In this document: positions 30,541-41,296 of the stretch, piece after piece
How positions within the stretch are numbered: the stretch's first letter is position 1
Layout: every line of letters begins with the position of its first letter
Origin: Cladopsammia gracilis
Lineage: Eukaryota; Cnidaria; Anthozoa; Scleractinia; Dendrophylliidae
Length of the DNA: 64,000 nucleotides
Direction of reading: 5' to 3'
NCBI GenBank assembly: GCA_022457155.1
Contig: JAJGOT010000363.1
Coordinates: forward strand, 214,001 to 278,000
Position numbers and translations under genes: made by a program
The notes under the pieces: generated by a model
What the model was told of the DNA's origin: nothing
Database searches by the model: none
The model's input: the letters and a program-made list of their open reading frames with translations, nothing else

Positions 30541-32845
30541 TGACGCTAGAGTTGCTAAGGACGCTTCGCCTAAAGGGATTATCGAGAAATTTCCCACTGT
30601 GAGAACTGACAAATTTGTTCACTCCTTTGAACCAATCATGAAGTTAAGTAATTTGATGAGGTGTCGCCTTTGTCAACGCTATCGGTCATCGAAAGGTTAT
30701 TAAATTATAAAAAGGTCGGGCAATGATAACTTGAGAGTGAACATATGTAAGTGAATCATGTGTTTCTAGACCCGGTAAGTCATTAACGTTCCGTGGAAGC
30801 CATCAGTTCGCTCGCACGTGCCAAATATTTTAACTGAGAGATTTTGTTGCACACAGATTGCGGTCTGAATGAAAACAAATTGTTCGTGGCATTCCCCTTT
30901 CCTCACATCTGGTCGTCCCGAAACATGCAGGCACGGTATCAATTTCTTGCCCGGCCAAAGATATTAAAATATCGTGGGCGTGCTCAGAACAACTTAATTT
31001 CGGCCAGGCTTACAGATTTTCGTTAACAAAGAAAATCGCTGTACGAGACAAATTATTTTAAACATACTTCATCATCGGGTGCGATCGATATACATATTTC
31101 CGGAATCTAGCCTCAGGCTACAGCTGGATAACGCTATACATTGAAAAAAGTCACTATTCAGTGGAACCATTTGTGCTATTCAGTTGATAACGTTATTCAC
31201 TCTTCCTGGTGTTTGATATCCCAAATTGCAAGGCAATTTGTTCATTCCATGTCCTGGTGGGCTTCAAATTGCGCAAATTATATACAAAGTGCTCGTTTCT
31301 ATTACACGTAGATAGGAGTCGTGACTCGTGTTTGTCATCACTGTACATGTAATGTACATCAAAACTTGCGTTATTTTTGGAGTCCAAATAAGCTTATAAT
31401 CTTATTACCGTCCTTTGTTGATCCAGTTAATTTTTTATCATTGTTTTGCGATAAGCCGCTGCCCATTCGAATTTGTTATTTCGGAGTATGGAATCGCGGG
31501 CACACACGTAAGCCGCAGGGGGACCGAGTGGCGATCGCAGTATAGTAGAGCTTTATATTAAGCGGGAATTGAGAGGAAAGCGCGCGCTTCGAAAGAGTGA
31601 CCATACAACGATACTTTCCTGAAAATCCAATCGAAGAAATACGTAGGATCGTCCTAATGCGACACGAAAAACAAACAAACAAAAGGAAACGGTTGTTGTG
31701 GGCTGCAAATGAACGGGAGACGAGAGAAATTGGAAAACAAAATTGGTTCGTATTTATTTTGGCAAATGGAAGGAATTAGCCGAACAGCATAATAAAAGAA
31801 GGACCCTGGACAGAACCAAGGACCAAGGTACGACTCTCTTAGAGTAAAAATAGAAGAAGTTAGGTATCGAAGAAGAGAAATTGGCTGGAAGGCGACATTA
31901 TTAAGTCCACGCTGAACATAAACATGGCTAACATGATCTTGCAGTGTTCATCACGAGGGCATTAGTCCGGGAAGGTGTCATTTCATTTATTCCTTATTTT
32001 TTAAAACGAAATGGGAAAATCTATACACATTGTTAGACCGGAAGGCACAACATACCCATTATTTGACAAAAATTGCCAAATGCTACACCTAAAAAAAATG
32101 ACCCCCATACCAATATACAAGCTCTAAACACAGAGGGGAAATTTCTACTTTTATTTTTACTGTTTCTTTATTTCCTCCAGCAAAGAAGTGCACTGTTAAC
32201 CATTGATGGTGGCTCACATTGTTTCCAAAGTACTGAATAGTGCCATCTGTAGCAAAGCCAGTGATGTTGATTCCCTTTGCAAAATGTTATATCGAGTAGA
32301 TATGTTAAACCAATAATATTTAGGATAAAATTGAACTACAACAGCAACATATAAAGCAATAAATTCCACTTTTACTAAATTATGCCAATGCTCAAAAGTG
32401 CTTGGATGCCAATCCTGCAAATAAACCAACAACAACAAGAGTTATGGAATCACTGACTTCTGTGATATGTACAGTTGCTGCTTGGGAAAATGGTCATAGC
32501 TGTTAGTGTACTAAAAAAAATCACCCTTTAAAGGGGGCTATTACTGGCCTGAAAATTTGTGATGAGACTTAATGGTCAGTTTACTTTAAACAAGAAACTT
32601 AAGGGAACTTTAAACTGTTTTCTCCTGTTTTTACTCCTGATAGAGTGGAAACTTGATCATATACTTGGTATACCCTAAGCTATAGCTTATTTTGAAGCTC
32701 TAAATGCATAGAATAACAGAAGCACTCATGTGTTCTAGTACACAAAAAAGTGCAAAAAGTTGTAGGGGTGGTCAACCATATCACAGATATCAGAGGAGTA
32801 CACTTTTATTATCTCAATGAACAGATCTTTCCAAGACCACTTAAG
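30541..32845. other. No gene seen, inside the 10.8-kb element
   Basis: Only frames of up to about 75 codons, with no motif. No splice-supported gene and no repeat with clear ends were found. Confidence 0.4.
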
Positions 32846-33590
32846 TACTAATCATGCAGCCAGCTAGTTGCACTTAATATTATTGTCCATCTGAACTGGC
32901 GGGTGGCCCGCCTCATACAGTTCGACCTAACATAAAAGTACTAATCATGCAGCCAGCTTGCACTTAATATTACTGTCCATCTGAACTGGCGGGTGGCACG
33001 CCTCATACAGTTCAATGTAACATAAAAGTACTAATCATGCAGCCAGCTTGCACTTAATATTACTGTCCATCTGAACTGGCGGGTGGCACGCCTCATACAG
33101 TTCAATGTAACATAAAAGTACTAATCATGCAGCCAGCATGTACTTAATATTACTGTCCATCTAAACTGGCGGGTGGCACGCCTCATACAGTTCGATGTAA
33201 CATAAAAGTACTAATCATGCATCAAAATGTAACATGCATTTGCTAAGTTCAATGTAACATAAAAGTACTAAACATGCAGCCAGCATGCACTTAATATTAC
33301 TGTCCATCTGAACTGGCGGGTGGCACGCCTCATACAGTTCGATGTAACATATAAAAGTACTGATCATGCAGCCAGCTTGCACTTAATTATTATTGTCCAT
33401 CTGAACTGGCGGGTGGCACGCCTCATACAGTTCAATGTAACATAAAAGTACTAATCATGCAGCCAGCTTGCACTTAATTATTATTGTCCATCTGAACTGG
33501 CGGGTGGCACGCCTCATACAGTTCGATGTAACATAGAAGTACTAATCATGCATCAAAATGTAACAAGCATTTGCTAAGGCCTATAGTGAA
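32846..33590. repeat. 90-bp tandem repeat, about 8 units
   Basis: A unit starting CTAATCATGCAGCCAGCTTG and holding TGGCGGGTGGCACGCCTCAT recurs every 90 bp at 32,941, 33,031 and 33,121, then in truncated and complete forms to about 33,550. A block with ATCAAAATGTAACATGCATT closes two groups (33,221 and 33,551), giving a higher-order arrangement. No spacers of CRISPR type. Confidence 0.9.
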
Positions 33591-33643
33591 TCATATTGCG
33601 TGAGCTATCAACACATCCATTGTTTTATATTGCATAATTGGCC

Positions 33644-33691
33644 GGTTTAGTTGACCGAAGATCGAGTATCTAAGGCTTGAGGGTTCTCATG
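33644..33691 (+). repeat. Degenerate right end of the 10.8-kb element family
   Basis: AGTATCTA-GG and TGAGGGTTCTCATG match 23 of 27 positions at the real right end (41,270-41,296). A small CGGT/ACCG inverted repeat precedes both. It marks a nested or internally duplicated copy. Confidence 0.55.
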
Positions 33692-33729
33692 AGTTTGATG
33701 TCAAAATTTCATTGAAATAAAATTAAGAC

Positions 33730-34131
33730 CTTAAAGGGAGGGTTTCACGGTTCGGCGCATGTGCAAGCTATGACGTAACTCATTGTTTAGGCCAATTGGA
33801 AGCGAGTAGATAACTCTGGCAGGAAATTTGCCCATGAAAATGTCGCAGTCATTTAGCTGATTGAATGGATGATTATACACAGCCATGTGCGCCATGAAAG
33901 CCACCAGAGCGTAGAATAAATCCTACGGGTCAAAGGTTTAATTCAGTGTTGACTGTTGGTGCGATCCGTTGTAATTTTCTGTGAATTTTGGTCATCCTTT
34001 GCTTTGTTTGGACTAAATTATAATATGTGATTATTGAAGTTAATATGAGTGGTTTTTTAACTGATCAAATTGGTAAGATAGCGAATAAAGCATTTTAATC
34101 TGTGCACATGCGCTGAACCGTGAAACAAGTT
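33730..34131. mobile_element. TTAA-flanked MITE, copy 2
   Basis: Same family as 11,288-11,711 but in inverse orientation: the left end is AGGGAGGGTTTCACGGTTCG and the right end GCGCTGAACCGTGAAAC. The last bases of the right end are altered before TTAA. Nested in the 10.8-kb element. Confidence 0.8.
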
Positions 34132-36180
34132 ATTAATCAGGGGCCCACTATAGTGGTTCTCAGGCAGGAAAGGGTTAATAAAAATGTCAGTGTCTTGAAA
34201 TCAGTTGGTCAAAAGCCAAAACAAAAATAATTATCGCCCAAGAGTAATAAATTAGTGAGAAGGCTGTGGTTAGAAACCCTACGTATTTAAAGGGGCTTTG
34301 TCGCCATTTTTAGTATTACTTTAAAAAGTCAAAATACATCTATATTTCAGTGAAAATCCTAAAAAAAGGATCCAGTTTTGTTAAAAAATTTTCTACCAGT
34401 GCTGTAAGAGTAAAAATTAGTGTCTTGGCCTGCAAATGGCCAGGATGGAAATGGATAGCATCTAGAAAAAATTGGGCACATTTTTCCAAGCTTATCACCT
34501 CTGTCTTAACATATATTAATTATGGTCAATTTTCTCTTCGAAAATTCACTTGATATCTTCCTCTTAGTGTTCTATAAGCATTCTGTGTACAACAAAGGTA
34601 CTTAGTTTTAATTTGGGCAGTTTTGACCCAAAAACCTCAAAATCACCATCACATAGCTCCTTTAAGTCAGCCCACTGCCAATGTTAGTGAAATCAGTCTG
34701 AAAACAAATGCATAACCCAAACCTTTATGTAGATGGCCATGCTTGCAAATTAGAAAAGAATGGTGAAAGAAAAGAAAGGGTGTACCCACATGCCTGATAC
34801 CATTAACATTAACTGAATGCTAAATTTTCATGACGTTTCTGCAAAAAGATACTTTGATATAGTGGTTTTCAATTGTGTGTCGAAAGTAATTTTGAAATAA
34901 ATTGATTTTGCATTGACACACTTTGTTATTGGCTCTGAAATCTTAAGCCACTTTCCTAACCAATCAGAAGTAAAACCAGTTGCAACTTTTTTGCACACGT
35001 TTTTCCACTCTCGACTTGGCACTAGCCACATGTATTTGCTTCAAGTTCTGATTGCTTTGGTGGTTGGTGGTTTGAGTGGTTTGGTTTCAGTGGTTTTACA
35101 ACACTCAATTGAAAACTGCTCTATATTATAGTATTTCGTTTGGTAAAGATCACTGTGTCAGAACAAATAAAAGAAGTTTAAACTTGGTGGGTTTTCCTGA
35201 GAACCCACCTAGTCTTGTGTGTTGATGATTAAGACCTTAACTATTAGTGTAATACTGAACAGTCTCTTCACACCAATACCATGGTGTGCATGTAAATTCT
35301 ATTGCTCAAAGTTCAAGAAAATGTTTGGATGCCAGAAGCCTGAAAAGAAGCCACCGTAAAGTGGCGTCCTCAACAGTACGGTGTAACCCAGAGATACTGA
35401 TAGAAATCACTTTAGGATTTTATTCAATCATACTGTAAAGTGGTACCCTCAACCCTTTAATTCACATGCATGAGCATCCTTTTGACAAATAAAAACATGT
35501 TAAGCTACCAGCTTCCTTAAGTGCTAAACCGATTATCAAGCAATATTTCACATGTAAAACATTGAATGTTAATTTTGGAACTCGGGAGAATGAGCATTTT
35601 GTAAGACCAATTGGATTAGTGAATAATATTGAGCAGTAATTTAGGGTCAAAATGTGTTATCATTAAATAAAAAGTGAGCTCTGCTAGATATAATGCTGTT
35701 AGATAAAACAGCTCAAAGCATGAAAAAAATGACAATTAAGGAAGTTTTACTTGCACTGCCACAGCCGATGCAATTGTTCATGTATCTTATTACCTATTCT
35801 TTCAAACATTTTCTCTTCTGCCCTGCGAGCAGAGTTGCTTTGATTGGCAGGTGAAACAAAATCCAACCGTGAGCATTGAAAATGGCAATCAAATTCCCTT
35901 ACACTCTATGACTGGAAACGATTGACACTTAATTCCATTTTCAAAGATTTAATTTGGTCAATGTTTGTATAATTAATTATGGTAGCGACTATGCTAAGAG
36001 CCAACTTGTGAATAAGAAATGCTAACACAACGTAATATCGCGGTAAACTTATGTTTTCACACTGACACGGTTCGATATTTTTTTAAAATTAAAACAAGGA
36101 TTTTTGACGAACACAAAAAAACAACAACAGTACATCACTTTCACGATGTCCAGTCCAAAGAAAGAAAAAAGAAGGGTCCT
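34132..36180. other. No gene seen, inside the 10.8-kb element
   Basis: Small frames without motifs. I recognise neither splice-supported genes nor element ends. Confidence 0.4.
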
Positions 36181-36182
36181 GA

Positions 36183-36270
36183 ATATGACTTGAACTCGGG
36201 CCTCCCGATTGCAATTCCCGACTCTAAACCACTCGACCATCAAGGAACATCAAGGAACATCAAGGTGGAT
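36183..36270 (-). pseudogene. tRNA-derived SINE-like sequence
   Basis: On the minus strand the A box is TGGTCGAGTGG and the B box GAGTTCAAGTC, followed by a non-tRNA tail. Three direct copies of CAAGGAACAT-like sequence stand at its 5' side (36,240-36,266). The acceptor stem is not preserved. Confidence 0.5.
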
Positions 36271-36554
36271 TAATGCATCAAAACGTGTGTCTCGGTTGAA
36301 AAATATATTCGTTTACAACAAATTAATTATTTTTATTGCTGGATTCACGTTGTTACAAAACGCATTCGTAACAAAGCATTACGTCACTTAGTTTACAGCT
36401 GAGTGATGGAATGAGCGAGCAAGAAAGTGATTTAGCCACCGTTACCGATAACCCGTTAATTATGCTTGCGCATATTCACGGTTTTAAAAGGAAGAATAGA
36501 AACTCGGACTAATAAATAAAATAGATATATTTTGTTTTCATTGTGACAACAGCA

Positions 36555-37318
36555 AACCATTCCGGCTCTTAGGATTGCGCATCCTTTATTAGCAGAACTG
36601 CCATGCATAATGACACATCTTTCAACAGTTTGTTTGCTCTTGTCACAAGAAATAAATGCTGGCATATTGTGATCAGTTGGTGAAAACAACAAAAACATAG
36701 GTACTTGTGAATATAATAATTGGTGAACTAGAAAACCTTTGTATTTGGACACTGTCTTGAAACCAGGCATTGAATTTTTAGGTTTTGTATTTTGAAGCAT
36801 AGACTTTTAACCTTTTCCCCCTTTTAACCTTAGACCTATAAGCTTTAAGTGTTTTTTTCTACTTTTATGAATATAAGCTTAATGGTTGTACATAAGCTTA
36901 TGTAATTGCCAAAGCCTTCTTGTAGCAATAACGTTTGGAAAGAAAAATGAGAAAAGAACTCAAACCATTCCCGCTCTTAGGACGGCACAACCTTTATTAG
37001 CAGGACTGCCAAGATGACACTCTTAAACCAAATTTGTTAAAACAAATCGACAGGTAAGAACTTTTTTGTTGTTAAATTAAATTTCTTATTTTAAGAATTT
37101 AATTCTTATTTTAAGAAAACTTTATTCCTTAAAATCAATTTCTTAAGACTTAAAGTAAGAATTAAATTCTTAAAATAAGACATTTAATTTAACAACAAAA
37201 AAGTTCTTACCTGTCGATTTGTTTTAACAAATTTGGTTCTTAAAATAACAATTCGAGTTTAAGAGTGTGACAGCTTTCGACAGTTTGTGTTTGCTCTTGT
37301 CACAAGAAATAAATGTTG
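36555..37318. repeat. Direct duplication of about 105 bp, second copy filled by a MITE
   Basis: 36,555-36,662 and 36,962-37,318 share AAACCATTC, CTTTATTAGCAG, GACTGCCA and TTTGCTCTTGTCACAAGAAA. The second copy contains the 250-bp element at 37,018-37,267; the first is the empty form. Confidence 0.75.
37018..37267. mobile_element. CACTA-like palindromic MITE, 250 bp
   Basis: The tips CACTCTTAAAC and GTTTAAGAGTG are inverted, with TGA duplicated outside (37015-37017, 37268-37270). Long inner arms (around ACAAATCGACAGGTAAGAAC) make nearly the whole element a hairpin. The 3-bp duplication and CACT tip fit CACTA/EnSpm. The empty copy nearby confirms the boundaries. Confidence 0.8.
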
Positions 37319-38298
37319 GTGTCTCGCGATGAATTGAAGAAAACAGCAACAACATAAAAAAGGCAGTCATAAGTTGAGCTTACTTGTGAATAACTATTAA
37401 AGGCGAGAAGGCTATGGTTATTATGTCAGCCCACTGGGCAGTGATGTGGTGGGAAAAATGGGGATGAAAGAGGATAATAATCAATCCAATGACTCACCTT
37501 ACGGATGTGATCTTTCCACGTGAATCTTTCTATAAACGGCCCCTCTTTGAGTTAATACGATTGCCAGTGTAGCAATGATGAATCCATGTAGGTTCCAAAC
37601 AGTTAAACCAAGCACGCATCACGCCTTCGCTTTAGAGTTCAATAAAAAGAATTATGGAAACGAGCGCGGTACAATCGTACAAATGTACAACTTGCCGGTG
37701 TCCTGTGAGATAAAGAGCATCGCAGGCGCATCGAGTCCGGAGTCTTTATTAGCGGTAAACCTTCATGTAAGCTACACATACTGTCTTAAAATTAGTTTGT
37801 CGCAACAAAAAAGTAATAAACTAGAAATACGTGTCTCGCAGAACCTCGCGAAGCTCGGGGCAGGATGCACTGCAAAATTTTAGCGATGTGGGCCTTTTTG
37901 AAGTTTGTGAGTGCTATCTCCCAAAATTAACCTGTTTCCTTTACATACTTCTGTAGCTGTTGTTCTATGTACTGTGTATCAAATAATTGCTAATTCAATT
38001 CACTATTCGCTTGAATGGTTGAGATTGCAGGAGTTAATAGGATACAGGTCATGAGAATTACGAAATTGATTACAAAAGTTAAACATGAATATTCAAGATG
38101 AAGCAACATATTCTTTGCAAATATCATAAGCAATGTATGCGAGAAAATCAATTTACAGCATGTACTAAGACAATAGTTTCCAGTGTTTGAGTACTAATTT
38201 TTTATATTGAAAAATATCCTCTTATGATCTGCGTGTCAGTTGTTCAGCTACTTGAAATCTTTTTTTTTTTTTTGCAAAAGGTAGATTAAAGAATAATA
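37319..38298. other. No gene supported
   Basis: A 102-codon plus-strand frame (37,575-37,883) has ordinary composition but no motif or splice context. I leave it unannotated. Confidence 0.4.
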
Positions 38299-38489
38299 GC
38301 CCTTATCGTAGATGAGTACGCCACGCCAACATGCCAGCGGTTTCTCGCTTTCTTGACCCTATAGTCTCGTTTTGATGTTTACGCTCATCGTCGTCAGAGG
38401 TTCTCGTAATCATCAAAACGAGACTATAGGGTCAAGAAAGCGAGAAACCGCTGATATGTTGGCGTGGCGTACTCATCTACGATAAGGGC
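38299..38489. repeat. 79-bp palindrome
   Basis: Arms 38,299-38,377 and 38,411-38,489 match except at two adjacent positions, with a 33-base loop. It extends outward weakly (AAGAATAAT/ATTATTCTT). A fold-back transposon is the likely origin. Confidence 0.9.
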
Positions 38490-38965
38490 CATTTATGGAG
38501 GCCCTCCATAAATTATTCTTTATATACAACCGGGTTGTATATAAGCTTAAGATTGCTTGCCTTTAAATGTAGGTTGTTTCAATTGAAGAGCATTAAAGAG
38601 CGGATTAAAGTGCGGTGATTTGAGCTAGATTTCTTAATCGTTCTTCTTCTTTGAGCCTTTCCTAAAATCAGTAAACAGAATCATTTTGTCTATCACTTCC
38701 AGTCGGTGTCGCCTCTTCTGATCGGTTTCATTCAGAATTCTAATGGAGGCATTTGGTCAGGCTGTTCGAAGTCTTTGTAATCGATGCTGTCGTTGTTTCT
38801 TCGTTGCTCGAAAGCGTTGAATTTCAAGTCGCCGTTCTCGCTCCAGCGGAGTTTCGATAGTTAATTTTCTCGAGAAAGGATTTCAAGCCACTTGTTCAAT
38901 CCAGCGTTGTTGTATTTGCTATTCTTTCTCATTTGCATCAGAAATTGGTCGTGTTTCACCGAGAG

Positions 38966-40165
38966 CAGGGGGGGTTGGAAGCCTATCCCATGATGCAACG
39001 CAACGAGTTACCGGCGACATTTGAAGCGAATAAACAAACATTTTGTAAAATCTCATATTTCGGTGATTTTGCCGGTAGTCTCATTTTATGGTTTTAATTA
39101 TGGGAGACTTGGGAATCAGAGAATATAGTTCGTTGGTAACAGAAAAGAACTACAATGCAAGAATTTCATTTATATTTCTAAGTTTAATCCTCGTTTCTCG
39201 TCCTTAGAAAATATCATTTTCCGCTCGCAGGAAAATGGCGATCATCCCCGAAAATACCAGGAAAGTGCAGTTGTACCTCCTTCTTAATCGAAGCATCACT
39301 AGCATTTTAACATTAATAACGTATTCCTTAATAATATCATAACGACTTAAAACATCAGATCCCTCCAGATCCCTCCAGGTTTTTCAAGCTGAATAAAACC
39401 ATCAAAGTGTGGGTACTTTCAGTCAATGCTTTGAATTGACGGCGAGCTGATTTAGGAAATTCGCGCACGTTTGTAGAGTTGAATATGAAAATTCTTTGAG
39501 GAATAAAACGAATTTAGACCGAAGCAAGTTCAAGTAAATGAGTATAAAAAGGGTTACATTGTATATTTCCAAAAGCCGTCTTGAACAAAGGTTATAGCGG
39601 AAAAAATCTTGGCAAATGCATCAGTGCTGAAAGCACAAATCAGTACAAAATACGCAACAAAATTAAATATATGCGCGCGCTATATCGCGCGCTATATCGC
39701 GCGTACAAGCTAGCTGTACGCGTCAGTTACAGTTTTTTCCTTTCGTTGACATCAGAACTACTGTGTCTAGCTAAAACCGTGGATAAAACAAATAGCTATT
39801 AAGAGAAGAACTTTTTTCCCAAAGGTTTTCAGTTTTTAGAGCACTTATTTGGTTAACACAGTGCAAGAGTGTCGTCATATGCGTGAACAAGCAGTTGGAT
39901 GCTTACGCGTTCAAGCGCGCGCAAATTTCGTTTGTCGTGTCATCCTTCAAACAAATTTTCGAAAGCATGTATCTGTTCGTTGCAAGAGAAGTTTTCTTGA
40001 CATTGCAAATCCTGACAAAAGAAGACCGACAGACAAGAGGCCTTGAAAAGGGTGTCTTGACAGCCACTGCTTGCTTCGGCGATCACTGGCAAATGCGAGG
40101 TCACGTGATGAGACATTATGGGATAGGCTTCCAACCCCCCCCCCCCCCCCCCCCCACCTCCTCTG
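38966..40165. mobile_element. MULE-like element with 9-bp duplication
   Basis: GGGGGGTTGGAAGCCTATCC near the left end returns inverted near the right end (about 40,122-40,150), there with a long C run and extra bases. CACCGAGAG stands on both outer sides (38957-38965, 40166-40174). A 9-bp duplication suits Mutator-like elements. The interior has GCGCGC/ATATCGCGCG repeats (39,673-39,702) and no transposase. Confidence 0.6.
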
Positions 40166-41243
40166 CACCGAGAGTAAACACTTTTTCACGACGATGAGTA
40201 AACCGTCAGCCCGGCCGCCGCCGAATAAACATGAGAGCGCGCCATTGTCAGCGGTCGCGATTTTTGTTGCTAGGCAACTGCACGACATCTTCAGTATATA
40301 TATATATATATAAACTTTTCGCTCGATTGCGCGCGGCTCAGCTCCCGAGCACCCGAGCGGCCTTCGGCCGCCAAATTTATTAACCTCGCTACGCTCGGGC
40401 CTTCGGCCCTCGCTTCGCGAGGAATTAAACTTTCGACAAGGGAAAATAACACACAAAGACATTAAATTATGTTCATTCCTTACTTAAGGAAAGGACTGAA
40501 GAATTTACTAGCATCCGTGAGATTTACAAAACAGCAACTATGTTGCAGATTGTGTTGCTTTTTTGCTTTTTGAGAGTCGGATCTAAGACGCCCATATCCG
40601 TGATGCCGGAAACACTTTCTCTCAAGTCTTGCACGCCGCAGACTTTAGACATTTAATCACGGCCTGAGAAATTTAACGATCCTAGCACTTTCAAAACGAT
40701 AACAAACTTTAGCCGATAAGTATTTATCTTGCAACAAAAGTGAGCCAAAGAAACCACAATGTATGCCAATAGAGCTATAGCACCGAATAACGGCATAAAG
40801 AAATGAAATAATTCTAACGGCTCTGGACAGCATGAATCCTCCTATCAATATGAGAGATAATCCGCCGAGATCAAAATGTTTGTATCATCGAAGAGAACAA
40901 GTCCTTAACTGTGATCTAAAGGCGCGATCCTCTCTGAAGTCTTACTGGGAAAGCTTTACACTTTAGGCTTTTAAAATACTTTTTGCGACGAGTGGGAGTC
41001 GTGTTTAGCCTGTCCTTTTTTATAACACTAGCGTTTGAAATATTTGAAATATTTGCAAATGTTGACGTGTGAATAAAATTCTACATTCGTTTACGGGAGA
41101 CCTCAGGAAGATCGCGTTTCAATTAATTGCTACCGTTGACGTGTGAATGAGATTTTACATTCCTTTACTGAAGAGATAGGGAAAACTTACTGCGAGATCT
41201 GTCAACGAATTCTATTGTCTTATCTTTAGTAGAGATCAAAGTT
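40166..41243. other. No gene; small hairpins
   Basis: CGGCCTTCGGCCG and GGGCCTTCGGCCC hairpins (40,355-40,410) and a TA run (40,297-40,312). At 41,244-41,262 the palindrome CGGTCATTT-C-AAATGACCG stands just inside the right end of the 10.8-kb element. Confidence 0.5.
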
Positions 41244-41296
41244 CGGTCATTTCAAATGACCGAGCGACAAGTATCTAGGGTATGAGGGTCCTCATG

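Larger units (their letters stand above)
30508..41292. mobile_element. 10.8-kb element with inverted ends, inserted in the NHL gene
   Basis: AGGACCCTCA (30508-30517) returns inverted as TGAGGGTCCT (41283-41292), and CATG flanks both ends. Reading the gene across with one CATG restores both the frame and a normal NHL repeat, so this is an insertion and not an intron. No transposase is visible inside. The content is tandem repeats, MITEs, palindromes and a MULE-like element. CATG could also belong to the element ends, because a degenerate copy of the right end at 33,644-33,691 is also followed by CATG. The superfamily is unknown. Confidence 0.7.

Noticed and set aside
32846..33590. CRISPR-like array
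   Set aside because: Head-to-tail 90-bp units without unique spacers, in eukaryotic DNA; it is a tandem repeat.
36456..36800. 114-codon minus-strand ORF
   Set aside because: It overlaps a local duplication inside the 10.8-kb element and has no motif or splice context.
30508..41292. The 10.8-kb segment as a large intron of the NHL gene
   Set aside because: No GT-AG pair at the junctions gives the correct phase, while inverted ends and a CATG flank fit an insertion exactly.
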